From Lantana camara (taxonomy: Eukaryota > Streptophyta > Magnoliopsida > Lamiales > Verbenaceae), in the NCBI GenBank assembly GCA_037501455.1, contig CM074856.1, forward strand, positions 46,653,001-46,717,000: a stretch of 64,000 bases of DNA. The letters run 5' to 3'. The position numbers were made by a program, and so were the translations under genes. Shown piece by piece: positions 33,063-45,239 of the stretch (position 1 is the first letter of the stretch; every line of letters begins with the position of its first letter). The notes beneath the pieces are model-generated. The model was not told where the DNA came from. It made no database searches and saw only the letters and a list, made by a program, of their open reading frames with translations.

Positions 33063-33690
33063 TCGGAAAATTTCGAGGGAATTACGAGGGAACATTCCCT
33101 CGGAAATCCCTCGGAAATTTTAGCGCCAAGGTTAGCCACCAAGTTTTCTGAGGGAATTCCGAGGGGAAATTCCCTCGGAAAAATTCAAATTGTTTATTTA
33201 TTAAATTAAAATAATATTCCGAGGGATTTTCCGAGGGAAATTCCCTCGGAAACCTAAAAATTAATTAATTTTTAAATTAAAATTAATTTCTGAGGGATTT
33301 CCGAGGGAAAATTTCCCTCGAAAATGTTCGCATCATTCAATTTAGTATTTTTCCGAGGGAATTTCCAAGGGAAAATTCCCTCGAAAAATTAATTTCTAAA
33401 TTAAAATTATTTTTCGAGGGATTTCTGAGGGAAAATTTCCCTCGGAAATGTTCACATAATTCAATTTAGTATTTTCCGAGGGAATTCCCGAGGGAAAATT
33501 TCCCTCGAAAATGTTCCAATAATTCAAATTAGTATTTTTCGAGGGAATATTCCCTCGGAAAATTGGAACTTATTTAATTATTAAAATAAAACTACTTTCC
33601 GAGGGAATTCCGAGGGAAATATTCCCTCAGAAATTAATATAATAAATTCCCTCGGAATTCCCTCGCTATTCCCTCGGAATTTTGAATATT
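33063..33690 (+). repeat. CACTA left subterminal repeats
   Basis: More than ten copies of CCGAGGGAATTCC-type sequence, in both orientations (CCGAGGGA and TCCCTCGG), separated by AT-rich spacers. In En/Spm such subterminal motifs are binding sites for the element's own protein; the function here is inferred by position. Confidence 0.85.
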
Positions 33691-33724
33691 TATTTTTTAA
33701 TTATTAATTATATAATAATTTATT

Positions 33725-35225
33725 GAAGTTAGGTAAAATCCATGATAATTATAATTATCATTAGTGAATTAAGAGCTATAATGATATCTATTAAATTAGT
33801 ACATTTAGGAAGAGATTTCAAGCAATATGTTATGTTTAATTATTTAAACTCAAATCGAATTTCGTTTTTATATATTTTTAGGAAGAGATTTCATTTAAGT
33901 AATTTATTAACAAATAAAACTTTATGTTATTAAATTGTACAGTTAAAAACATGTTTTTCAATTTTTCGAAATTTTATTTTTTGCTAAATTCCGAGGGAAT
34001 TCCGAGGGAATAGTCCGATTCCCTCGGAATTTACAATAGTCATTTTTTAAATTAAAGAGCATCTCATAATTTATTAAAACAAATTACCATCCACGACAAT
34101 TATAAATATCATAAGTGAATTAGGAAAGATAATGTTACATATTAAAATAGTAAATTGTAAGTTATATATATAAATATATGTACGTAATCAAACTATCGAC
34201 TAGGATTTCGGGTGATATCGTTAATGCATATGTTCGTGTTTAATATTATTTAAGATGAAGTCAAATTCCGTTTTTACACATTTGTAGGAAGAGATTTTCT
34301 TTATTTAATTTATGAACAAATAAAACTTTATGTTATTAAATTGTACAATTAAAAACATGTTTTTCAATTTTTCGAAATTTTATTTTATGCCGAATTCCGA
34401 GGGAATTACGAGGGAATCGTTCGATTCCCTCGGAAGTTACAATAGTCATTTTTTAAATTAAAGAGCATCTCATAATTTATTAAAACAAATTACCATCCAC
34501 GACAATTATAAATATCATAAGTGAATTTGGAAAGATAATGTTACATATTAAAATAGTAAATTGTAAGTTATAATATACATATATGTACGTAATCAAACTA
34601 TCGACTAGGATTTCGGGTGATATCGTTAATGTATATGTTCGTGTTTAATATTATTTAAGATGAAGTCAAATTCCGTTTTTATATATTTGTAGGAAGAGAT
34701 TTTCTTTATTTAATTTATGAACAAATAAAACTTTATGTTATTAAATTGTACAATTAAAAACATGTTTTTCAATTTTTTGAAATTTTATTTTATGCCGAAT
34801 TCCGAGGGAATCGTTCGATTCCCTCGGAATTCCCTCGGAATTTACAATAGTCATTTTTTAAATTAAAGAGCATCTCATAATTTATTAAAACAAATTACCA
34901 TCCACGACAATTATAAATATCATAAGTGAATTTGGAAAGATAATGTTACATATTAAAATAGTAAATTGTAAGTTATATATATACATATATGTACGTAATC
35001 AAACTATCGATTAGGATTTCGGGTGATATCGTTAATGCATATGTTCGTGTTTAAAATTATTTAAGATGAAGTCAAATTCCGTTTTTATATATTTGTTGGA
35101 AGAGATTTTCTTTATTTAATTTATGAACAAATAAAACTTTATGTTATTAAATTGTACAATTAAAAACATGTTTTTCAATTTTTCGAAATTTTATTTATGC
35201 CGATTTCCCGATTCCCTCGGAATTT
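33725..35225 (+). repeat. about 405-bp tandem repeat inside CACTA (3 full units plus one decayed)
   Basis: The anchor ACATGTTTTTCAATTTTT recurs at 33949, 34355, 34760 and 35166, steps of 406, 405 and 406 bp. Each unit carries an AT-rich body (ACAAATTACCATCCACGACA, TATGTACGTAATCAAACTAT) and one short cluster of CCGAGGGAAT motifs, so each extra unit also adds subterminal-type motifs. 33725-33948 is a more diverged partial unit. Confidence 0.9.
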
Positions 35226-38186
35226 ACAATAATAGTTTTTTAAATTAAAGAGAAGATTAATAAAACAATATTATATGTTATTAAATTAAAAACAAAATAA
35301 ACCAAATAAAGAAGGAAACAAAAAGCTTGTTCAGCAACTTATGATTTCTGTAATATACAAAATAAACGTGTTTTCGGAATTGAACTTAAGACTTATGTAA
35401 TATACAAAATAAACGTGATTTCTCCAATTCAGTTTTGAAATTTATCCCCAAATTTTGGCAAACTCCTTTGAAGAACCCTAAGCTTACGGCGCCATCGCAT
35501 CCCGCCATTGTGAACTCCATCGAATTCTGCGACAAGCTTGAATCCCGGAGGGGTTATGAGCGTGAATCGACTAGTTTCAGGTGAGATTTGTTGTGGGTTT
35601 TTCATTTTTGTGGATTTCACTCCGCGGGATTTGTAGTTATTAATCTCTCGTTGAAGAACCCTCTATTTTTCTCTTCTATATTGGTGCTGGTGCTGGTTCC
35701 GCTACGTCAACAGCATAAACGGTGCAGATTGAGAACAAGAAAGCTTAAAGTCAAGGAGAAACTTCAAGGAGAAGCTTGGTGTGAGCTGCCTCTTTATTGC
35801 CATTGTGTGAGTTTGTTCTTCTATTGACATGTTTTCAGGAAAAGTTCTTGAGCATGAAATTCGTTCTGTAGTAATATGTTTTTCAATTGATTGTTCTTTC
35901 TTGTCTTGATTGTCTGCATTACAGAGGGAACACACATACGAGAAGTCAAAGAATTAGAAGATTTAGCAGAAGAAGTTTGGAATCGAGGAGCACAGCTTTG
36001 CTGTATTGAAGAAGAAACCAAGCTTTTGGCTGATATTCGTGAGGTATTTTCTGCCTTCTTTCTCTCGATGTGTATCACTGAAATTGAGCCTGTGTTGGAA
36101 ATCTGAATATAAATCTGTTATGAGGGAAATATTCTGATTTTGCAGCTTGGTGTAGTCGGGGAAGGTCTAATTATTGATTCCAACAGTACTTTAGTCAATT
36201 TTTAACTGAAAAAAGGTTTCTTAGTCAGTCAATATGTAGTTTCTGATTGTTCACGTTGCTCAAATGGTTGTGTTGGGTTATGTTAATTTTTCCAGCTTTG
36301 TTTTTGGGGTAAAACTACTAATGGGTTTGAAATGACTTAGATTTGGGTTGTGAGATCCATAAGCCTTATATTTCAAAATCTAACGTAATTATTTTTCGGT
36401 TTTAGTGTTATATGTCATAATTTCTTGTAATTGTGTGTATGTTTATCAATTTTCCTCTTGATTTTGAAACTGTGTTAATGGATGACATAATTCAACGGTT
36501 TGGTTTAAAGATTATTTGAGTTTAGTGATTGCATCATTTAAAATTTTAAATCCTAGGTTTTGGTGCATGTAAACGCCATGATTTCACGACTCAAGAGGAA
36601 GACATAATAGAAATAAAATACTTATTATATGATTGTTCGGGTTTGATAAATTAGATTCAAACTCGAATTTTCGGTTGTTTAAATAATTTGCATGGTTTTA
36701 CGTCAGATCAAGTATGCTTCTTGCATATTGTTTGTCCTACGTGAAACTGTCTTCCTTGTTTTGATGGTTTCAGTTGACAAAATAATGTTACCATATCGTG
36801 TCCGTGTGTGAGTGTGGACAGATTGTCATTCTTGTGCAAGTATTAGAACCCAGAAAATGCAAAAGCGGCCTCTCCTCGAGGCTAGAATTGAAATAAAGTT
36901 GAGATGTACTTCCAATTTCAAAGTTGACAATGTAAAATAAATAATGTTGTCATTCAGAAAATTGTCCCACAATCTCTAATCTCTTAATAAGGTAGGAAAA
37001 ATTTATTAGAGTTTGTGGATTAATGTAAATACAAAAACTGAGTCGGTTGATGTGTTGGTATGTCTACAAGTGCAAGAACCAAAAATAAAGGAATGAAAAG
37101 AACCAAAAAAAAAAAAAAAAAAGAAAGAAAAAGTATGTCTGCAAGTGCATCCATAAAAGTAATGTAAGAAGTGTTTTTATTTTATTTCTTATTTAAGTTA
37201 TTGTAAAATAGTAAACTTTGATTATTGAGGCCAACATGTTGATTCTGGATCGTGTCACACTTTTTGCAGGATAGAGCGCCCTTATTTTCAACATAGAAAT
37301 AGTTACGTTGAAAAAAATGTAGAAGCATAGTTGTTCAGTAGTAACGTACCAGCATAGCATTTTAAATTCATTTTATTTCTTTTAGTGAAGAATCAATTGT
37401 TTATCAACAGGTTTTAGAAGACAATTTGATGTTGAAAATTGGTCGAATCTTCAGTTACTAGCTATGAAATGATGGATCTTTTGCTAAGATGAAAGTTAGA
37501 GATCGGATTTTAGCATAGATTCAACTTAAAAAAGTATGGCTACGTTATTTTGTAATGTTATTATCCAAAGGGTTAAATATTTCTGCATTTCATTGATTAC
37601 TCACTCGTAATATTTTCAGGGTTAACATTTAGAGAAGATAGAACACATTAGCCAAGACTTTGTGCAAGAGAAAGTATGTCTATACTTTTATTATTTTATT
37701 GTTGATGCATGTTGGTAATATACTTATAAATATATATACACACACACACACACATACACACGTAGTTTATGCTATAGGTTAGTAATTGGGGGGAAGGGGT
37801 GGAGTCTTCCCATTGTTTGCTGTTAGTTTGTTGTTACGTGGAATATGAAGATGTTTTGTGAAATATAGTGTTATAGTGTGCATGGATTTTTGATAGAGTA
37901 GAATTGCCAACATTGACTGCACTGCATATTGCCATCATATATGAAAACTGTTTTTGGTTCCTTAGCAGGCATATGTATTAAGTATAAAAATCATTAGTAG
38001 GCATATGTATTTAGTTGTCCTTGTCATTAGTAAAATATAAAAGTATGAATTTGTTGTTGTTATCTGCCTGAGTAGCCATAGCTGATCTTCATCTTCTTTC
38101 ACGTGCACGCACGAAAAGAAATTCAATGTGAATAATTAAACTTAACACCTAATAAAACTCTATCAATTTTTTTTTTTTTTTTGTAG
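35226..38186 (+). other. CACTA 5' non-coding region with possible spliced exons
   Basis: About 3 kb before the TNP2 gene. It has exon-like pieces with splice signals: a piece ending GTTTCAG|GTGAGA at 35580, and one starting after TTACAG at about 35926 and ending GAG|GTATTT at about 36043. The latter frame reads EVKELEDLAEEVWNRG and IEEETKLLADIREV. I do not recognise the product. These may be leader exons of the transposase or captured host sequence. The rest (36110-38186) shows only A- and T-runs (37108-37125, 38168-38182) and a CA microsatellite near 37738-37765. Confidence 0.45.
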
Positions 38187-41100
38187 ATGGATATTAATCC
38201 ACAAAGACATTAGATGTATAATAGGACATATCCTAATCGTGGGGGCATTAGGCCAAAGTTTGTGAAAGGGGTTGACTCGTTTGTAGAACATGCTATGAGG
38301 TTAGACTATGTAATTAGGTATGGAGGTATCAGATGCCCCTGTAAAGCATGTGTTGGGAAGGGAACTTTATTGTCCCCAACTGACATCAAAGTGCATTTAT
38401 ATGAAAATGGTTTCAAACCTAATTATTGGTATTGGACGGATCACGGCGAGATTGCACCTGCTCAAGCATGTGCACCTTCTTTACAATATGATGCCTCGAG
38501 TAGTGGACATATTGTCAACAAAGATCCGTTAAACAGATATGATGAAATGATTCGTGATGTAATTAGGCCAAATGTTGAAGTTGAGAATTTGGTTTGTAGT
38601 CCCGATGTTTCTGGGGCTAGGCATGAATCTATTCAATATGCTTGTAATCAAGAGTTGCCTAATTCAGAAGCACAAAGGTTTTACGACCTTTTACGGGACT
38701 TCAACAAACCTGTGTGGCCTGGATGCAAGAAGCATTCACCGTTATCTGTGGCTTCGAGAATAATGAGCATTAAATCAAATCACAATGTTTCTCATGATGC
38801 TATTGACGACTTAATTCAGCTAATAACTGAATCGTGTCCGGATGGCCACACTATTCCTACCGATTTTTACCAAGCGGAGAAACTAGTAAAAAAACTTGGG
38901 TTGGTTAGCGAGAAGATAGATTGTTGTGTTGAGGGTTATATGTTATTTTATAAAAATGATGCCGACCTTAAAGAATGCAAATTTTGTGGTGAAGCTAGAT
39001 ATGAAGTTGATGACGGGAAAAAGGGCAGGAGGAATCTAATTCCTCGAAAGAGAATGCACTATTTGCCCCTTATTCCTAGATTAAAACGACTTTATGCTTC
39101 AATGAGTTCTGCACCGCATATGAGATGGCATGCAGAGCACCATCGACCCAATGGTGTGATGTATCATCCATCTGATGGGAACGATTGGAAGCATTTTGAT
39201 GAAACTTACCCAGATTTTGCTAGTGAACCTAGAAATGTAAGGTTGGCTTTATGCTCAGATGGATTCAACCCTTATGCTCATTCGGCTTCACCCTATTCTT
39301 GTTGGCCTGTAATTGTAACACCATACAATTTACCTCCAGAAATGTGTATGACAATGCCATATATGTTTCTGAGTTGTATCATTCCTGGGCCAAGCAATCC
39401 GAAGAACAAAATTGATGTGTACTTGCAACCGTTAATTGATGAGTTGAAAGAGTTATGGGAAGTTGGCGTCCACACGTACGATGTATCGATGAAGCAAAAC
39501 TTTCAAATGAAAGTTGCATTAATGTGGACAATTAACGACTTTCCAGCTTATGCAATGCTATCAGGTTGGGGAACTGCCGGTAAACTAGCTTGTCCATATT
39601 GCATGGATGAAACCAAGGCCATCATCTTGAAACATGGTCGAAAACAAAGTTGGTTCGACTATCACCGATGTTTTCTAGATAGATACCATCCATATAGGCG
39701 AAACAAAGTGAATTTCAAGAGGAACCATACCGAAGGGGATGATCCTCCACTTAAGTATAGTGGACATGAGATATGGGAGCAGGTACGTGATTTGCCAAAA
39801 GTTACGGAACATCCTAAACTTGGATCTTTGCAAGGCTATGGTACTGAACACAATTGGAAAAAACAAAGTATATTTTGGGATTTACCTTATTGGAGGAATC
39901 TTTTGATCCGACATAATCTAGACGTGATGCATATTGAAAAGAATGTGTTTGATAACATTTTCAACACAATTATGGACATTAAAGGCAAAACTAAAGACAA
40001 TATGAAAGCACGTTTGGATATGAAAGACTTATGTAAGCGGCCCGAACTGGAACTGAAGACTAAGCCTAATGGAGAAGTGGGGAAGCCAAAGGCCAAGTAT
40101 GTACTTTCCTTAGAAAAAAAAAAGAATCATTTGCGAGTGGATTAAACAACTTCGTATGCCTGATGGTTATTCGTCTAACTTGGCAAGATGTGTTAATACA
40201 CATCAAGCTAAAATATATGGCATGAAGAGCCATGATTGTCACATCTTCATGGAACAATTATTGCCTATTGCTTTCAGGGAACTTCCTAATGAGATATGGA
40301 AACCATTAGCAGAGCTAAGCAAATTTTTTAGGGATTTGTGTTCCAGTAAATTAAGACATGAAGATTTGGATAATATGGAGAGAAATATTCCAATTATTTT
40401 GTGCAAACTTGAAAGAGTTTTTCCCCCAGCATTCTTCGATGTAATGGAGCACTTACCGATTCATTTGATAAATGAAGCCCGAAATGGAGGCCCAGTGCAA
40501 TTTAGGTGGATGTACCCATTTGAAAGGTAATAATTAGCATTTTATATTGTAAAATAGGTCCCATATGATGCCTATTATCGTGATTAATTATATAAATATG
40601 TATATATTAATAGGTACCTCGGGAAGATAAAGAAAACAATCAAAAATAAGGCTCAAGTCGAGGGTTCTATATGTGAGGCTTATTTGCATCGGGAGACAGA
40701 CAATTTTGTTCTTTCTACTTTCAGTCTGATGTTCGCTGTTCTAGAACACGAGTTCAAAGGAACGATGATGGTGGAATAGATGAAACGGTTCCACCAACAT
40801 TATCTATTTTCAATCAACCCGGTCGTACCTCGGGTTCTTGTAAAACTTATTATTTTGAAAACGAGAAGGAGTTCAATGCTGCTCCTCTCCATGTCTTGCG
40901 AAATTGTCACGAAGTCGACAATATTTTGAGTAAGTAAATACAATCAAACTAATGACAAAAATATATAATGTTATTTCCTAACTTGAATCGACACATTCTT
41001 AATGCAGTTACTTTCAAAAACACTTTAGAATTTTCGATACAGATGCTAGTGGGAGGATTGAAAATGAATTCGCAAAATGGTTTAAGGAATATGTAAGTTT

Positions 41101-41927
41101 ATTTCTTTATTAAAATACCAAATATATATCTATATTTGACTTGAATAATATATAAAAGTGTAATTTCTCCATCACAGGTTAATATTCCTGTAAATGGAGT
41201 TACTGATCCATTTTTGCGACAATTATCCTTGGGTCCTATTTCAAGGCTAAGGACATGGCCAAAGTACTTTGTGAATGGATATAGGTTTCACACTCAAGAT
41301 TGGGGATCTGGGAAGAAAACAATGAATAGCGGAGTATGGGTGAAAGGAAGTTATGAGGATGAAGGTGGTGAAGACGATTACTATTGGTTGTTGGATGAAG
41401 TTATAGAACTAGAATATCCAGGATTGCCTATTATGCGGGTGGTTCTATTTAAATGTCAATGGTTTGACCCCACCCCTAACCAAGGCACTAGAATTGGAGA
41501 TCAAGAGTGCATGATTGTTGAAGTTAGATGAAATGGTAAGTACCGTGGGTATGATCCTTTTATAATTGCTCAACTAGCTCGTCAAGTTTATTATGTGTCA
41601 TATCCGGGCCGTATACGAGATAAGGTACAATGGTGGGTTGTGATTAAAACGAAAGCAAAAGGAAGAGTGGACGTTGAAGAGTCACTTGAAATAGCCTATC
41701 AAAGTGAAGAGGGAGCAGTCGTGAACAGAATCATCTCAGATGATCTTATTGAACCTTTGAATGATCATCATGATATAGTAGAGGATATTGTTGATGAGGA
41801 GCTAGTTACGGGCGATGAGGAAGAAGGAGATGATGTGAGTGATGATTCAATGCCCGAAGAAGAGGGTGAATATGATGATGATGCCAATAGTTCGGAAGAG
41901 GATGAATGCGACGAAAATAGTAGTTAA
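38187..41927 (+). pseudogene. TNP2-like CACTA transposase (TnpD type), multi-exon, disrupted
   Basis: Catalytic transposase of En/Spm elements. Exon 1 likely starts at ATG 38187 after a T-rich acceptor, but an in-frame TAG stands at 38211, just before MYNRTYPNRGGIRPKF (transposase-associated domain with CPCKAC). The main frame 38214-40145 (643 aa) holds the tnp2 domain: CSDGFNPYAHS (D349), INDFPAYAMLSGWGTAGK (D442), and NLDVMHIEKN (D570, E575). A 10-A run at 40114-40123 shifts the frame; DUF4218 sequence continues (MPDGYSSNLARC, LCSSKLRHEDL) to a splice site at 40526|40614. Another single-base shift lies near 40703 and a TGA at 41529. The DUF4216 part (41214-41530) and an acidic C-terminus ending at 41927 follow. 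Domain order and intron positions fit CACTA transposases; the copy cannot give an intact protein as read. Confidence 0.9.
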
Positions 41928-42536
41928 GTTATGTTGGCCGTGTGAAATTACATGTGATAATTTAGGTCCATTTTTTTCTATTTCCCATTGTCAGTAACTT
42001 AGTCGCTCATAACATTCATTATGTTCTAAGTTCGTAAGGATACCCAATTGTTACACTTAATTTTATTTACTTATAAACAATTTTCTTTCCAATGTTTTCC
42101 CACAAACTTTAGGGGCATCATCTCGATTACATCATGTATAATTTATATGTCAGTTCTTATATTCTTGTCTTGTAAATTAAACTTTGATCAAAGTTGTGGA
42201 ATTTTTGTGGAACACACCCTATTCTTGAAGAATTATGCACAACACTAAAAAACTATAATCAAGTGAAGTAGTATTGATAATTAATTAGGATATGCACATA
42301 ATATATATGATGAAATGATGATCAATAAGAACAACTTTAGTAGAAGATTGGATTTTGAACAGATTATTAGAATATTTGGTAGTGCATGGACCTCCCCTCC
42401 CTAGCCATCATGTGAAATTTTCAAATCACTGCATGACGAATTCCTACTAGTAAACACTTAAACTAATTAACTCTCTCTCCTTGCTAATTATTAATTATAC
42501 TCTCTTTTTGCTTTATCATGTGTAAATATTATCTAG

Positions 42537-44275
42537 ATGGTCGGTCGGGGTCGAGGTCGCGGTACATTGAATAAAACTGTACGTGGTAATAGATCTTCAC
42601 CATCATATGTCCCCTCCACTCTCTCTTCACCTATTCCCGACACAATTACTACACCACAAGATCCTTCCACAAATATCCCCCCACTCGCTCCTGCCACAAC
42701 TATCAATCCACATACTCCGGCCACAACTACCCCTTCGACTTCTTTTGAAGGGGTTACACCTTCCTCTAACCTTCCACCTACTTCTACATCAGAGGCACCC
42801 TCTCCATCAGATGATGCTTTTGAAAATTCGGAATCGCCACCTAATCCTATTTCCTCGTTGACAATAAAACCTTTCCCAAAGGGCAAGTATAAGTAAGTAA
42901 AAATTATTTATTTCTCAATTAATATACATATACATAATACCTTAGTTTGTATTTCATTTATTTTTGCAATTTCATGCAGATATACTCCAAACCATCCAGG
43001 TGCACATGGAATTTTATGCGTGATAAAGACCACACTTAAAGAACCTTATCTCACATGCACTCATGTTCCACCGGAAAAGAGGAATGATTTGTTTCAAGAG
43101 TGGAAGGTAACTTAATTAAAAATCATGGTTATTTAAATAATTGGGAAATTTAATTAGCTCTTTATTTGCTCAGGATTCATGGAATGCTTTAAAGCTCTTT
43201 ATTAGCTTTTTATCTACTTTATATTATTAATGCATTTGATATATTTGATTTGGTGAATTTTGTAGAAATATGTGAATTATGAGCCCCAATATGAGAGTTT
43301 TATGAGAGCGGCATTTGAGGAGCTTATAAAGGCGCGCCTTCCCGACATTTATTCAGAAATTCGAAGAGCGGGAAAGAAGCCTGTTTGGATGTTTCCCGAC
43401 ACGTATGAGGCATTGTGTAAACATTGGGAAACGGAGGCATGGAAAAAACGGTCAAATACAAACAAGAAGAACAGAGTTTCCCCTTTTGGAGGGTCATTAC
43501 ATGCTGGTGGATCCATTTCGGCTGCAACTCTTTATGAGAATCATGTAAATCAATCTTTATTTTTCTTCAAAAAATAAACTATAAGTGCGTTATATTGTAT
43601 TAAATACATGAATTACTTGCAGACAAAGAAAACAGGTAAAGAACATGATAATGCAGAGATGTTTTTACTTTTCAAGCGAAGGAAGACCGATCAAACTTTT
43701 CTAGAGCCCCGTGGTGAACAGTCATGGGTACGTAGAAAGCTTTTACTCTTAATTATTTGTTGTTTTCCAACATCAAGTTTTATTTTTTAAAAATATATCT
43801 AATATTCCAATTATTTTTGAATATTGTAGAATAATTATATGGATATGTTAAAAAAACACGAGGCTGAATCTGCAGAGGAAGGCGTTGCTAGTACACAACA
43901 ACCTAGAAATGAGTTGCGGGATCATCACATGGACGAAACAACAAAGGCCGCACGTATTCCATGAACTACATGGTTGCGGGATCATCACATGGACTTTCAC
44001 ATTCTAGTGGTTCTCAGGAGTACACATCGTCTCATCCATCTATTCAAGTTGAATTGCAATTGCAAGATCTTAAAGCAAATCAAGAGAAACAAAGGGAGTG
44101 TCAAGAGAAGCAAACAGATGCAATACAACGTATAGAGCAAATGTTATCTGGCTTTATGAGTTTGCTAGGAGGGATTCCACCTTTGACTAATCAACCTTCC
44201 TCCCAACCTCCACATCTCGACACAAATCAGTCTACTGACGCTAGATCGAACAATGGAGATGAAGGAGACAATTAA
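42537..44275 (+). pseudogene. Transposase_24 (Ptta/En/Spm) gene, five exons, frameshifted at the end
   Basis: The second CACTA gene, in the TnpA position downstream of TNP2. Start MVGRGRGRGTLNK at 42537, then a Ser/Thr/Pro-rich segment. Exons with GT-AG borders: 42537-42892, 42980-43106, 43266-43544, 43623-43727, 43830 onward; frames join cleanly (KYTPNHPGAHG, EKRNDLFQEWK, KKPVWMFPDTYEALCKHW, FLLFKRRKTD, LEPRGEQSW). These motifs match plant transposase family PF03004. The frame stops at 43964; the natural C-terminus continues in another frame (43961-44275) with a predicted coiled coil (VELQLQDLKANQEKQREC) and a hydrophobic IEQMLSGFMSLLGG. A 22-bp direct repeat straddles the break. Confidence 0.85.
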
Positions 44276-44872
44276 TTATTAGAAAAAAATGTAAGTGAGT
44301 TTATTTAGTTAATTTTAAAATTGAATATAATGCAAAAGAAATCACACACGACACTATTGATTTTTAAGTTAGAATTTTTACATGTTGAAAGGGCTCAATT
44401 TGACAAAGGTTTTGTATGAGTTTTTATGTTCTAGTATATGTTCTAATAAATAGAGAGCATTTGTGTGAGTTCTTGTATTGTAGTATACGTGGTTTAATTG
44501 GGTTTGTTGTATTTCAGGAGGGAAGCTTATGATGTTGGGTGTTGGAAAAAGGCGAACTCCTGGAGTAGTGAACGAGATTCAACTTTATGGTTTTGTATTA
44601 GTGGGTTGGATTATGAATTTGTAAGATTCCTATGTTTGTGTTTTCTACATAATTTGTGTAGTATGACTTGAATTTAGTGTGAGTGATGTTTGAAGACTAG
44701 TTTGAATTGGATGAGACTTGAATTAATTTGTGTAGTATGACTTGAATTAAGACTTTGATATATATATATGTTTGGATGTTTGGATCAAGTGACATTTAGC
44801 TATATATTAATAAGTGCATATTTTGTACAGGTATAATAATTAATAAAAAATAATAATAAATTTTATATCGAA
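44276..44872 (+). other. CACTA 3' non-coding region
   Basis: AT-rich sequence between the second transposase gene and the right subterminal repeats. It includes an acceptor-like TTTCAG at about 44518 and short repeats of TGTGTAGTATGACTTGAATT (near 44656 and 44730). It could hold the 3' untranslated exon of the Transposase_24 gene. No coding motif is seen. Confidence 0.5.
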
Positions 44873-45197
44873 AATTCCGAGGGAATTCCGAGGGAATTCC
44901 CTCGGAATATATCAAAAATAAAAACGAAAAAAATCTGAGGGAATGGTCCCTCGGAATTCCCTCGGAAAATGTTAAAAAATTCTCTAAATATATTCCGAGG
45001 GATTTCCCTCGAAAACAGAGAAAAAAATGAACTTTGAATAATAATTCCGAGGGAATTCCCTCGGATATTCCCTCGTAGATAATTCCGAGGGAATGATGCT
45101 ACCAAGCAAATTCCGAGGGAATTCCGAGGGACAAAATTTTCCCTTGGAACCAATTCCGAGGAGGCTTTTTCCGAGGGAATCAATTCCCTCGGAATTC
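44873..45197 (+). repeat. CACTA right subterminal repeats
   Basis: The same CCGAGGGAATTCC family as on the left, in both orientations, at high density up to the terminal repeat. Frames in this stretch (Arg-, Glu-, Pro-rich) are repeat artefacts. Confidence 0.85.
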
Positions 45198-45239
45198 CCT
45201 CGGAAATTTCTCTCAGAAATCGCCTGTTTTCTTGTAGTA
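45198..45239 (-). repeat. CACTA right terminal inverted repeat
   Basis: The complement of this end reads TACTACAAGAAAACAGGCGA; the first base should be C, so the terminal CACTA is mutated to TACTA. This change alone may impair excision. Confidence 0.9.

Larger units (their letters stand above)
33023..45239 (+). mobile_element. CACTA (En/Spm) DNA transposon, about 12.2 kb
   Basis: It begins CACTACAAGAAAATAGGCG and ends CGCCTGTTTTCTTGTAGTA, the reverse complement apart from few changes (the last base should be G). Three-base flanks are AAT (33020-33022) and AGT (45240-45242); using them the interrupted copia reverse transcriptase joins in frame, which supports these exact borders. Inside are subterminal CCGAGGGAATTCC repeats at both ends, a TNP2-type gene and a Transposase_24-type gene, in the usual CACTA order. 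Both genes are damaged, so the copy is probably immobile by itself. Confidence 0.95.
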
